From: Jannaschia sp. Os4
Lineage (GTDB): Bacteria; Pseudomonadota; Alphaproteobacteria; Rhodobacterales; Rhodobacteraceae
Length of the DNA: 64,000 nt
Reading direction: 5' to 3'
Assembly (NCBI RefSeq): GCF_016820245.1
Contig: NZ_JAFCAR010000004.1
Location: 1 to 64,000, forward strand
Made by a program: the position numbers and the translations under genes. The notes below the pieces were generated by a model, which did not search any database, had not been told where the DNA came from, and was given only the letters and a program-made list of their open reading frames with translations. Below, in pieces: positions 45,229-53,432 of this stretch (the stretch's first letter is position 1; each line of letters begins with the position of its first letter).

Positions 45229-46409
45229 GGGGCCAGCCCCGCCGTCTCCGCCGCGCGCGCCAGCGCGTCCAAGGCGGCCGGGTCGTCGCCGAAGACGCCG
45301 CGCGCCTCGGCATAGACCGATGCCGCCGCGTCGGAGCGCCCGAGGACGCCGAACGCCGTGATGAGCCGCGCCCAGTCCGAGGGCGGGCCGCCATCGGTCG
45401 CGAGGCGCGAGGCCAGCCCGTCCACCATCCCCGCGATCATCTCCATCCGCGCCTCGGGCGACATCCCGGCGGCGTCGGCGATCTGCGCGTCGGTGGGTCC
45501 GACGCCGACGACCAGTTCCGACAAGGGGGTCGGATCGCCCGCGCGCGCGGAGACGTCCTCGATCTGGAGGCGGATCGGCTCGGACCACGGGGCGCCGGGC
45601 GGGCTCTCGGCGAGGAGGCGGCGCCAGATGGGCCACGCGAGGTCCGGGCGCCCCTGCTGCGCGTACATCAGCCCCGCATAGTAGCGCGCGAGCCCGTTCG
45701 AGCGGTCGAGGCGCCCCGCCTCGACCAAGGCGCGCTCGGCCTCGGGCGAGACGTAGCCGCCCGCCGCGAGGATCATCATCTCGGCCAAGGTGGCGAAGTC
45801 CTGCGCCGATCCCCCGTCGCGGATGGCGAGGAGGCGGTCCTGCGCGCGCCACGCGGCCTCGAAGTCGCCGATGGCGGCGGCGTGACGGGCGAGCAGCTCG
45901 TGCCCGCGCTCGTCGTCGGGGCGGGCGCGGAGCACGTCCTTCAGCTGCTCGACCAAGGGGGCCGTCTCGGCCCCGGCGTCGATGCGGTCTTGGACGCCCG
46001 CCTCCGCCTCCGCCTGCCGGGGGCGGGCGGCCCGGGCGGCCTCGACGGCGTCGATCCGCGCGGCAAGGGGGAGGTCGGCGTAGCCGGGTGCCCCGATCCG
46101 GGCATAGGTGCCCAGCCCCACCGCAGCGACCACGGCTGCGGCGAGCGCGATCGCGACCCGCCCGGGGCCACGGGTGGCGGGAGTCTCGTCGGGCGCCACC
46201 GCGAGCAGCCGCCGGGCGATCTCGGCGCGGGCGGCGTCGTAGTCCTCGGGCGCGACGGTGCCGCGGTCTCGGTCGCGTTCGAGCTCGCGCAGCTGCGCGC
46301 GGTACACGTCCGCCTCCGGCGTGGCGTCGACGCGCGCGGCGCGCAGGGCGGCGGGGACGAAGGCGGCCACCACGACGGCGACCAGCGCGGCGGCGGCGAT
46401 CCAGATCAT
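45225..46409 (-). CDS. ccmI: c-type cytochrome biogenesis protein CcmI
   Basis: CcmI holds apocytochrome c at the membrane for haem attachment by the Ccm system. The 394-residue protein has two N-terminal helices (about residues 2-20 and 84-103) joined by a cytoplasmic coiled stretch (YRAQLRELERDRDRGTVAPEDYDAARAEIARRLL, the CcmI signature). A periplasmic tetratricopeptide-repeat domain completes it. It fits the cytochrome-rich respiratory block nearby. The rest of the ccm genes are not in the window. It is divergent from soxB across 134 bases. The start MIWIAAA is set by the helix. Confidence 0.92.
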   Translation of the reverse strand: MIWIAAAALVAVVVAAFVPAALRAARVDATPEADVYRAQLRELERDRDRGTVAPEDYDAARAEIARRLLAVAPDETPATRGPGRVAIALAAAVVAAVGLGTYARIGAPGYADLPLAARIDAVEAARAARPRQAEAEAGVQDRIDAGAETAPLVEQLKDVLRARPDDERGHELLARHAAAIGDFEAAWRAQDRLLAIRDGGSAQDFATLAEMMILAAGGYVSPEAERALVEAGRLDRSNGLARYYAGLMYAQQGRPDLAWPIWRRLLAESPPGAPWSEPIRLQIEDVSARAGDPTPLSELVVGVGPTDAQIADAAGMSPEARMEMIAGMVDGLASRLATDGGPPSDWARLITAFGVLGRSDAAASVYAEARGVFGDDPAALDALARAAETAGLAP

Positions 46410-46543
46410 GCGCGGCACATAGGCACGGGGCGCGCGGATTCGACACCCCCCCTTGCGCGGACGTGAGCGGCGCGCGAAGCGTCGCAACCGCGCCGTCCGG
46501 GGCTGGGCACCCATGGCAAGGGCGGGCGCAGGAGGGACCGCCG

Positions 46544-47791
46544 ATGACACGCCGCTATTCCGCCTTCGCCATCGCGCGCGAGGCGCTGCGCGAGCACACG
46601 GGCTGGGGCCGGGCGTGGGCGAAGCGTCCGCCGAAGGACCGCTACGACGTGGTAATCGTGGGCGCGGGCGGGCATGGTCTGGCGACGGCCTACTACCTCG
46701 GCAAGAATTTCGGCATCACGAACGTCGCGATCGTCGAGAAGGGGTGGCTCGGCGGGGGCAACACGGGCCGGAACACGACGATCATCCGCTCGAACTACCT
46801 CCAGGACCCGTCGGCGGCGATCTACGAGAAGGCGCGGAGCCTCTACGAGACGCTGTCGCAGGACCTGAACTACAACGTCATGTTCTCGCCGCGCGGCGTG
46901 ATGATGCTGGCGCAGACCCATCACGAGGTGCGCGGCTACCAGCGGACGGCGCATGCGAACGCCCTGCAGGGCGTACGGACCGAGTGGATCGGGCCGGAAC
47001 GGGTCAAGGAACTCTGTCCGATCATGAACATCCACGGGCCGCGCTATCCGGTGCTGGGCGCGCTGTGGCAGGCGCGCGGCGGCACGGCGCGGCACGACGC
47101 GGTGGCGTGGGGCTACGCGCGGGCCTGCACCGAGATGGGCATGGACATCGTGCAGAAGTGCGAGGTCACGGGGGTCCGGACCGAGGGCGGCAAGGTCGTG
47201 GGCGTCGATACCACGCAGGGGGCGATCGGCTGCGACAGGCTCGGGATCGTGGTCGCGGGGCATTCGTCCGTGCTGGCCGAGCAGGCGGGCTTCCGGCTGC
47301 CGCTGGAGTCGGTGCCGCTGCAGGCGCTCGTGTCCGAGCCGATCAAGCCCTGCATGGACGTCGTCGTGATGGCGAACACCGTGCACGGCTACATGAGCCA
47401 GTCCGACAAGGGCGAGATGGTGATCGGTGGCGGCACGGACGGCTACAACGGCTACACCCAGAGGGGCAGCTTCCAGCACATCGAGGAGACGCTGCGCGCC
47501 TTGGTCGAGACGTTCCCGATGATTTCCCGCCTCAAGATGCTGCGGCAGTGGGGTGGGATCGTGGACGTGACGGGCGACCGCTCGCCCATCCTGTCCAAGA
47601 CCCCGGTCGACGGCGTGTTCGTGAACTGCGGCTGGGGGACCGGCGGGTTCAAGGCGATCCCCGGCTCGGGCTGGGGCATGGCGGAGCTGATGGCCAAGGG
47701 GCATTCGCCCCTGACGGAGGCGTTCGGGATGGAGCGGTTCCGGGAGGGGCGCTTCATCGACGAGTCGGTCGCCGCGGGGGTGGCGCACTGA
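46544..47791 (+). CDS. soxB: Sarcosine oxidase beta subunit
   Basis: This is the catalytic subunit of heterotetrameric sarcosine oxidase, which oxidatively demethylates sarcosine to glycine, passing the one-carbon unit to folate. The 415-residue protein has VVIVGAGGHGLATAYYL (residues 36-52, FAD site). GNTGRNTTIIRSNYL follows, and ARHDAVAW with His184 lies in the region of the covalent-FMN histidine of characterised enzymes. GMERFREGRFIDE is near its end. A GGAGGGACC ribosome-binding site precedes the ATG at 46544; longer upstream readings overlap ccmI. soxDAG follow after a 600-base interval that carries two small genes. Confidence 0.95.
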   Translation: MTRRYSAFAIAREALREHTGWGRAWAKRPPKDRYDVVIVGAGGHGLATAYYLGKNFGITNVAIVEKGWLGGGNTGRNTTIIRSNYLQDPSAAIYEKARSLYETLSQDLNYNVMFSPRGVMMLAQTHHEVRGYQRTAHANALQGVRTEWIGPERVKELCPIMNIHGPRYPVLGALWQARGGTARHDAVAWGYARACTEMGMDIVQKCEVTGVRTEGGKVVGVDTTQGAIGCDRLGIVVAGHSSVLAEQAGFRLPLESVPLQALVSEPIKPCMDVVVMANTVHGYMSQSDKGEMVIGGGTDGYNGYTQRGSFQHIEETLRALVETFPMISRLKMLRQWGGIVDVTGDRSPILSKTPVDGVFVNCGWGTGGFKAIPGSGWGMAELMAKGHSPLTEAFGMERFREGRFIDESVAAGVAH

Positions 47792-47816
47792 TGGTGACAG
47801 GAACGGGGCGTCGCAA

Positions 47817-47877
47817 CACGGGGGCGCGAGCGATGATCACGGGGACGGCACGGGGCCGGTCACGGGGGGACACGGGG
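47817..47877 (+). repeat. Phased CACGGGG heptamers, possible G-quadruplex
   Basis: Five copies of CACGGGG start at 47817, 47838, 47849, 47861 and 47871; the last four are 10 to 12 bases apart, about one helix turn. The G-runs of four or more on the plus strand, with loops of four to eight bases, also satisfy a simple G-quadruplex pattern. It lies 26 bases after the soxB stop, in what would be the sox message. Confidence 0.5.
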
Positions 47878-47948
47878 CCGCGAGGCGGCTGGACGGGTGC
47901 GGCGGCAGGCCGCAGGTCGGGGGCAAGCAACCCGAACAGGAGACCGTC

Positions 47949-48101
47949 ATGTCCCGTCACGATCATCTTCCGACCTACGCGCTCGGCCTCGGCCTCGGCG
48001 CCGTCCTCTCCGTCCTCCTCCTCGGGGGGATCCATGCTGCCGACCTCGGCGTCGGCGGGCCTGGCTCCCCGGTCGTGGTCCTCATGGCTTCCATGGGCTG
48101 A
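47949..48101 (+). CDS. Small single-helix membrane protein in the sox operon (first)
   Basis: This 50-residue frame reads MSRHDHLPTYALGLGLGAVLSVLLLGGIHAADLG and continues to a short Gly/Val-rich tail. It has one hydrophobic helix at about residues 10-30 and histidines at its start. A good ribosome-binding site, AGGAGA, lies six bases before the ATG, which is the best reason to believe it is translated. I do not recognise a family. Its place between soxB and soxD suggests involvement with sarcosine metabolism or transport, but that is inference. Confidence 0.55.
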   Translation: MSRHDHLPTYALGLGLGAVLSVLLLGGIHAADLGVGGPGSPVVVLMASMG

Positions 48102-48227
48102 CGGACGCGGGGCGCCCGCCCGTGCAAGGGCGGGTGCACGCCCTGCGGGATTCCGCAGTTCGCAACCCCGCGCGGGAATGCGAGTTGAGATCTCGTCAGG
48201 GACGACCGTCTCAAAAGGGTCTACGCT

Positions 48228-48374
48228 ATGGACCATCAGCCCCGTCGGCCCCGCACGGCCCGCGACTTCGTCACCGCCGGCGCGATCCTCGCGCTCCTCG
48301 TCCTCGGCGGCGTGTTCGCCAGCGAGAGCGCGTTCGGGACCACCGCGCCGACGGTCCGGATCGACATGCGCTGA
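48228..48374 (+). CDS. Small single-helix membrane protein in the sox operon (second)
   Basis: This 48-residue frame reads MDHQPRRPRTARDFVTAGAILALLVLGGVFASESAFG, then TTAPTVRIDMR. It has a basic N-terminus, one helix at about residues 16-32, and a short outside tail. No strong ribosome-binding site is seen, but the stop is only 21 bases before soxD, so it is probably on the same message. No family recognised. Together with the neighbouring 50-aa frame it forms a pair of unrelated small membrane proteins inside the operon. Confidence 0.55.
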   Translation: MDHQPRRPRTARDFVTAGAILALLVLGGVFASESAFGTTAPTVRIDMR

Positions 48375-48395
48375 CCGCCCGACGGGAGGCGCGCC

Positions 48396-48701
48396 ATGCT
48401 GATCCTGCGGTGCCCCGTCTGCGGCGTCGATGCCTGCGAGACCGAGCTGGCCCCGGGCGGCGAGGCCCATCTGGAGCGCTTCGGCCCCGGCTCGTCCGAC
48501 GAGGCGTTCGAGGGCTACCTGTTCGTCCGCGCCAACCCGAAGGGCGTCCATCTCGAACGGTGGCGCCACGCGATGGGCTGCGGGAAGTGGTTCCTCGCCG
48601 CGCGCGACACCGCGACGATGGAGGTGCTCGGGACCTACGGCGCCCAGACCGAGGCGCCGCCCGCCGACATCCAGTCGAAGATCGAGGAGGCGTCCCGATG
48701 A
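48396..48701 (+). CDS. soxD: Sarcosine oxidase delta subunit
   Basis: SoxD is the small zinc-binding subunit of the heterotetramer. The 101-residue protein carries ILRCPVCGVDACE with Cys6 and Cys9, and RWRHAMGCGKWF with His58 and Cys62, the four zinc ligands known from crystal structures of the family. Length is normal. GGGAGGCGCGCC precedes the ATG. Its stop overlaps the soxA start (ATGA). Confidence 0.95.
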   Translation: MLILRCPVCGVDACETELAPGGEAHLERFGPGSSDEAFEGYLFVRANPKGVHLERWRHAMGCGKWFLAARDTATMEVLGTYGAQTEAPPADIQSKIEEASR

Positions 48702-51676
48702 CCGCCCGCCTTCCGCGCGGCGGACGCCGCATCGACCGCTCGCGCAGCGTCGAGTTCTCGTTCGACGGCAAGCCGATGCGCGGCTTCGTGGGCGATACGC
48801 TCGCCTCTGCGCTGCTCGGACGGGGCCAGCAGGTGATGGGACGGTCGTTCAAGTATCACCGCCCCCGCTCGGTCGTCGCCGCCGGGCCGGAGGAGCCGAA
48901 CGCGCTGATGGGGATCGGCACGGGCGCGCGGTTCGAGCCGAACCGCCGCGCCACGGTGCAGGAACTCTACGACGGGCTGGAGGCGCGGTCGCAGAACGCG
49001 TGGCCGTCGCTCGGGTTCGACGTGGGCCGGGTGAACGACTGGGTGTCGCCGCTCTTCCCCGCCGGCTTCTACTACAAGACCTTCCTCGCGCCCCGGGTGG
49101 CGTGGAAGCACCTGTTCGAGCCGGTGATCCGCAAGGCCGCCGGCCTCGGCGCCGCGCCCGAGGGCGCGGACGGCGACCGGTACGAGCAGGCCTACGCGCA
49201 TTGCGACCTGCTGGTCGCGGGCGGCGGGATCGCCGGGCTCGCCGCCGCGCTGGCGGCGGGGGCGCGGGGCGAGCGCGTGATCGTCATGGAGCAGTCGGCC
49301 CACTGGGGCGGCCGGGCGCCCACGGATGCCGGCGAGATCGACGGGATGGCGCCCGACGCTTGGGTCGAGGACGCGGTCGCGCGGCTCGGGGGCATGGACT
49401 CCGTCACTCTCCGCCTCCGGTGCCAGGTCGCGGGCGTTTACGACCACGGCTACGTGCTCGCGAACGAGGGCCTGACGGATCACAGGGCGGACAAGGCGGG
49501 ACCGCGGGAGCGTCTTTGGCGCATCCGGACGAAGAAGGTCGTCGCCGCCACGGGCGCGCTTGAGCGGCCTCTGTCCTTCGCGGGCAACGACGTGCCGGGC
49601 GTGATGCTGGCCTCGGCCGTGCGGGACTACGTCGATCTCTGGGGCGTGTCGCCGGGCGACCGGACCGTGATCGTGACGAACAACGACGACGCCTACCTCA
49701 CCGCCAAGGTGCTGGTGCGGGCGGGGCTGTCGGTGCCCGCGATCATCGACGCGCGCCCAGCACCCGACTCCGCGGTCGTCAGGGAGGTGAAGGCTCTGGG
49801 GGTCGCGGTTCACGCGGGACGCGGGATCGCCAAGGTTCTGGGCCGGGACAAGGTGGCGGGCGTGGCCATCTGCCTGATCGACGGCGAGGGCGCGGTCCTG
49901 CAGGAGATCAAGTGCGACTGCGTGGCGATGTCGGGCGGCTGGTCGCCGGTCGTGCATCTCTGGTCCCATTGCGGGGGCAAGCTCACGTGGGACGCGGACC
50001 GCGCGATGTTCGTGCCGGACCTCGATCGTCCGCCGCTCGGGGCCGACGGCGTGGGCTTCGTGGCCTGCGCGGGGGCCGCGTCGGGCGCGATGACCACCGG
50101 CGCGGCGCTGCGGGACGCGCATGCCGCCGCGGGCGGGGAGGGCGAGGCGCCGCAGGCCGAGGACGAGGCGTTCGACCTCGAGCCGGTGTGGCAGATGCCG
50201 CGCGGCGCGCCGCACAAGCTGCGGTCGAAGGCGTGGCTCGACTACCAGAACGACGTGAAGGTGTCGGACGTCCGCCTTGCCGCGCAGGAGGGGTTCGAGA
50301 GCGTCGAGCACACCAAGCGCTACACCACGCTCGGCATGGCGACCGACCAAGGGAAGCTCAGCAACATCAACGGTCTGGCGATCCTAGCGGACAGCTTGGG
50401 CGAGCCGATCCCGCAGGTCGGCACCACCACCTTCCGCCCGCCGTGGACCCCCGTGACCATCGGAACGCTGGCCGGGGAGGCGCGGGGCGACCTGTTCCAG
50501 CCGCTGCGCCGCACGCCGCTGCACGACTGGCACGAGGCGCACGGCGCGCATTGGGAGCCCGTGGGCCAGTGGCGCCGCCCGTACTGCTACCTCCGCGACG
50601 GCGAGACGCCGGAGCAGGCGGTCCACCGCGAGGTGCTGGCGACGCGGAACGGGCTCGGGCTGCTGGACGCGTCGACGCTGGGCAAGATCCTCGTGCGCGG
50701 GCCGGACGCGGAGCGGTTCGTCGACATGCTCTACACGAACAAGGTGTCGACGCTGAAGCCGGGCGCCTGCCGCTACGGGCTGATGTGCGACGAGAACGGC
50801 TTCCTAATCGACGACGGCGTGGCCGCGCGGATCGACGAGCAGACCTTCCTCTGCCACACGACCACCGGCGGCGCCGACCGCATCCACGGGTGGATGGAGG
50901 ACTGGCTGCAATGCGAGTGGTGGGACTGGAAGGTCCACGCGGTGAACCTGACGGAGCAATTCGCGCAGATCGCCGTGGTCGGCCCCCACGCCCGCACCGT
51001 GCTGGAGCGGCTGGGCGAGATGGACGTCTCGAAGGAGGCGCTGCCGTTCATGCGGTGGGCCGAGGGCGAGATCGCGGGCATCCCCGCGCGCGTGTTCCGC
51101 ATCTCCTTCTCGGGCGAGCTGTCCTACGAGGTGGCGGTGCCCGCATCGCGGGGGCTGGAGCTGTGGGAGGCGCTGCACCGGGAGGGCGCGGACCTCGGGG
51201 CCACGGCCTACGGGACGGAATGCCTGCACGTGATGCGCGCCGAGAAGGGGTTCATCATGATCGGGGACGAGACCGACGGCACGGTCGTGCCGCAGGACCT
51301 CGGCCTCGACTGGGCGATCTCGAAGAAGAAGGACGACTTCCTCGGGAAGCGGGGGCAGGAGAGGACGCATCTGTCGGACCCGGATCGCTGGAAGCTGGTG
51401 GGGCTCGAGACGCTCGACGGCTCGGTCATCGAGGACGGCGCCTACATCCCCGACGCGGGCCGCAACGCCAACGGGCAGTGGAACGTGCAGGGGCGGGTCA
51501 CGTCGACCTACCATTCGCCGACCTTGGGCAAGGGGATCGCCATGGGGTTGCTCCGCCACGGGCCGAAGCGGATGGGCGAGGTGGTGAAGCTGACGCGGAT
51601 CGGCAAGGAGCCGGTCGAGGCGCGGGTCGTCAGCCCGGTCTTCTACGACCCGGAGGGGGAGCGGCAGGATGTCTGA
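48698..51676 (+). CDS. soxA: Sarcosine oxidase alpha subunit
   Basis: SoxA binds NAD+ and, with its C-terminal aminomethyltransferase-like domain, tetrahydrofolate. The 992-residue protein has an N-terminal ferredoxin-fold-like part (FSFDGKPMRGFVGDTLASALLGRG). A dinucleotide site, LLVAGGGIAGLAAALAAG, lies at about residues 169-186. Then come GWSPVVHLWSHCGGKL and a GcvT-like half from about residue 610, with LLDASTLGKILVRGPDAERFVDMLYTN and GTECLHVMRAEKGFIMIGDET. The start at 48698 is fixed by the ATGA overlap with soxD. It overlaps soxG by eight bases. Normal length. Confidence 0.96.
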   Translation: MTARLPRGGRRIDRSRSVEFSFDGKPMRGFVGDTLASALLGRGQQVMGRSFKYHRPRSVVAAGPEEPNALMGIGTGARFEPNRRATVQELYDGLEARSQNAWPSLGFDVGRVNDWVSPLFPAGFYYKTFLAPRVAWKHLFEPVIRKAAGLGAAPEGADGDRYEQAYAHCDLLVAGGGIAGLAAALAAGARGERVIVMEQSAHWGGRAPTDAGEIDGMAPDAWVEDAVARLGGMDSVTLRLRCQVAGVYDHGYVLANEGLTDHRADKAGPRERLWRIRTKKVVAATGALERPLSFAGNDVPGVMLASAVRDYVDLWGVSPGDRTVIVTNNDDAYLTAKVLVRAGLSVPAIIDARPAPDSAVVREVKALGVAVHAGRGIAKVLGRDKVAGVAICLIDGEGAVLQEIKCDCVAMSGGWSPVVHLWSHCGGKLTWDADRAMFVPDLDRPPLGADGVGFVACAGAASGAMTTGAALRDAHAAAGGEGEAPQAEDEAFDLEPVWQMPRGAPHKLRSKAWLDYQNDVKVSDVRLAAQEGFESVEHTKRYTTLGMATDQGKLSNINGLAILADSLGEPIPQVGTTTFRPPWTPVTIGTLAGEARGDLFQPLRRTPLHDWHEAHGAHWEPVGQWRRPYCYLRDGETPEQAVHREVLATRNGLGLLDASTLGKILVRGPDAERFVDMLYTNKVSTLKPGACRYGLMCDENGFLIDDGVAARIDEQTFLCHTTTGGADRIHGWMEDWLQCEWWDWKVHAVNLTEQFAQIAVVGPHARTVLERLGEMDVSKEALPFMRWAEGEIAGIPARVFRISFSGELSYEVAVPASRGLELWEALHREGADLGATAYGTECLHVMRAEKGFIMIGDETDGTVVPQDLGLDWAISKKKDDFLGKRGQERTHLSDPDRWKLVGLETLDGSVIEDGAYIPDAGRNANGQWNVQGRVTSTYHSPTLGKGIAMGLLRHGPKRMGEVVKLTRIGKEPVEARVVSPVFYDPEGERQDV

Positions 51677-52175
51677 GGTGACGGTGGCGCGGGTCGGGGA
51701 CCAGGGGATGGTCCTCCTCCGGGGCGAGATCACGGCGCTGGACGGCGTCCTCGGCGCGGTCGGCCTGCCGGTGCCGGAGCCGCGGCGGATCGGGCGGGGC
51801 GGCGGCCGTGCGGTGGCGTGGATGTCGCCGGACGAGGCGCTGGTGCTCTGCCCGGCGGATGAGGCGCGGGACGTCGCCGCGCGGATGACCGAGGCGGCGG
51901 GTGATGCGTTCGTGACCGTGGCCGACGTGTCGGACGCGCGGGCGGTGTTCGACCTGCGCGGCCCGTGGGCGGACGAGGCGCTGGCCAAGCTCACGCCGGC
52001 CGACCTCGCGGCGGTCGAGGAGGACGAGATGCGCCGCTCCCGGCTCGCCCAGGTGGCCGGCGCGTTCTGGCGCGAGGAGGGGGGCTGGCGGATCGTGTGC
52101 TTCCGCTCGGTCGGAACCTACGTCCACGACCTTCTGGATAACGCCGTCGCGGGCGGGCCGCTGGCCCCGGCCTGA
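51669..52175 (+). CDS. soxG: Sarcosine oxidase gamma subunit
   Basis: SoxG is a small structural subunit related to the GcvT fold. The 168-residue protein shows AWMSPDEALVLCP near residues 50-62 and TVADVSDARAVFDLRGPWADEALAKLTPADL near residues 82-112. CFRSVGTYVHDLLDNAV is near the end. The start overlaps soxA by eight bases. The genes that often follow in other bacteria (folD, purU, glyA) are absent; the next gene is a convergent glycosyltransferase, four bases away. Confidence 0.92.
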   Translation: MSEVTVARVGDQGMVLLRGEITALDGVLGAVGLPVPEPRRIGRGGGRAVAWMSPDEALVLCPADEARDVAARMTEAAGDAFVTVADVSDARAVFDLRGPWADEALAKLTPADLAAVEEDEMRRSRLAQVAGAFWREEGGWRIVCFRSVGTYVHDLLDNAVAGGPLAPA

Positions 52176-52179
52176 CGGG

Positions 52180-53277
52180 TCAGCCCTCGTAGGGCTTGTA
52201 TCCCTGTCCCGCCGCCTCGGCGGTGCGGGCGATGTCGGCCTCGATCTCCTCGGGGGTGAGGTCGTCCCAGTCGCCGTCCGAGATCAGCCCCGCCTCGGAA
52301 AGCGAGCGTCCCAGCGCGGCGAAGTCCACCTCGCCCCGGCTGGTGCGCGAGGGGCGGTTCCCGCTCTCCTCGATCCAGTTGCGCCGGAGGTGGTCGATGC
52401 CCGTGGCCTTGGCTCCGGTGAAGGCGGCGATCTGCCGCTCGAAGATCTTGTCCAGCTCGCCCGCGCGGCGGGCGATGATGCCGACGTTCTGCTCCGCGTT
52501 CCCCACGAGCGCGAGGAGGTGAAGCGGCGAGCAGTCCACCCCGATGACGTCCTTCGCCGCCTTGTAGGCCGCGATCTGCTCGAGATGGTCGTGCTGCTGC
52601 GGATGATAGACCGTGTAGCCCTCGGCCCGCAGCCGCGCTTCGAGGACGTCCTCGCCCACCACCGAGCCGCGCTGCGGTGGCAGGGCCGAGCGGCTGACGT
52701 AGATGCGCTCGTCGCCCGCCGGCTCCACGTCCTTGCCCGCATGCCTGCCGATGAAGTCCCGGAACTCGCGCGAGCCCTCGATCATCTGGAACATGCCGAA
52801 TCCCTGCTCGGGGACGAGGACGCGCTCGACCCGCGTCGGATCCTCGACGTTGCGCACCTCCACGTCGACGCCGAGCGCCCTCAGGAACGGACGGTAGGTG
52901 TCCATCACGTATTGCGGCCGGTTCTGGAACTTCGGGACGTAGAGGGCCCCCGCGATCCGATCGCGCACGGCATCGAGCGCCCAGATGCGCGCGATGCTCT
53001 CGACCAGGAAATGCCCGAAATGCCCGAAGAGCGGTCCAAGGAAGAGCCACGTGCCCTCCAGCGCCTCCGCCTCGTCGGGCAGCGCCGGGGCGGTGGTGAC
53101 CTGCGTGCGCCCGCGCCACGTCACCGATTCCGGCACGAGCCTCCCATCCGCGTCCAGCACGCCCGACTTCTGAACCGACTGGTTTCCCAGCCCCTTGGCG
53201 GGAGGCACGACGTATCCGCCCTCGACCTCCGCGATCCGCAGCGGCTTCGACAGGTCGGGCGGGGCGAGGTCGGTCAT
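52180..53277 (-). CDS. Glycosyltransferase family 61 (DUF563) protein
   Basis: This 365-residue cytosolic protein resembles GT61 enzymes, which add xylose, GlcNAc or other sugars. Seen are GTWLFLGPLFGHFGHFLVESIARIWAL (about residues 74-100), typical of the DUF563 core, and RIYVSRSALPPQRGSVVGED. The last third has VYHPQQHDHLEQIAAYKAAKDVIGVDCSPLHLLALVG, where the sugar nucleotide is expected to bind. There is no signal peptide. The acceptor is unknown. It is divergent from the GSCFA gene across 155 bases, and the two may work together on a cell-surface or secreted glycan; that is inference. Confidence 0.8.
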   Translation of the reverse strand: MTDLAPPDLSKPLRIAEVEGGYVVPPAKGLGNQSVQKSGVLDADGRLVPESVTWRGRTQVTTAPALPDEAEALEGTWLFLGPLFGHFGHFLVESIARIWALDAVRDRIAGALYVPKFQNRPQYVMDTYRPFLRALGVDVEVRNVEDPTRVERVLVPEQGFGMFQMIEGSREFRDFIGRHAGKDVEPAGDERIYVSRSALPPQRGSVVGEDVLEARLRAEGYTVYHPQQHDHLEQIAAYKAAKDVIGVDCSPLHLLALVGNAEQNVGIIARRAGELDKIFERQIAAFTGAKATGIDHLRRNWIEESGNRPSRTSRGEVDFAALGRSLSEAGLISDGDWDDLTPEEIEADIARTAEAAGQGYKPYEG

Positions 53278-53432
53278 GGATTGGCCTTCGGCGGGAGACG
53301 GTGGGAGCCCTCTCGGGGGTCCCGCCCCGATAACATGCCCATTCGGACATTTCCTTGTCCGAATCCGCCCGCTTGATGGATCGTCGAAGACGGGCTTGAA
53401 TCGGCCCGCATCCCGACCCCGGAGAGCGACCG

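Noticed and set aside
47791-48402. A repeat-rich frame right after soxB (MVTGTGRRNTGARAM...)
   Set aside because: It runs through the G-rich heptamers and two better small frames, has Ser/Ala/Pro-rich low-complexity sequence, and has no ribosome-binding site.
48635-50350. A 571-codon minus-strand frame opposite soxA
   Set aside because: Shadow of the soxA reading frame; translation has no family features.
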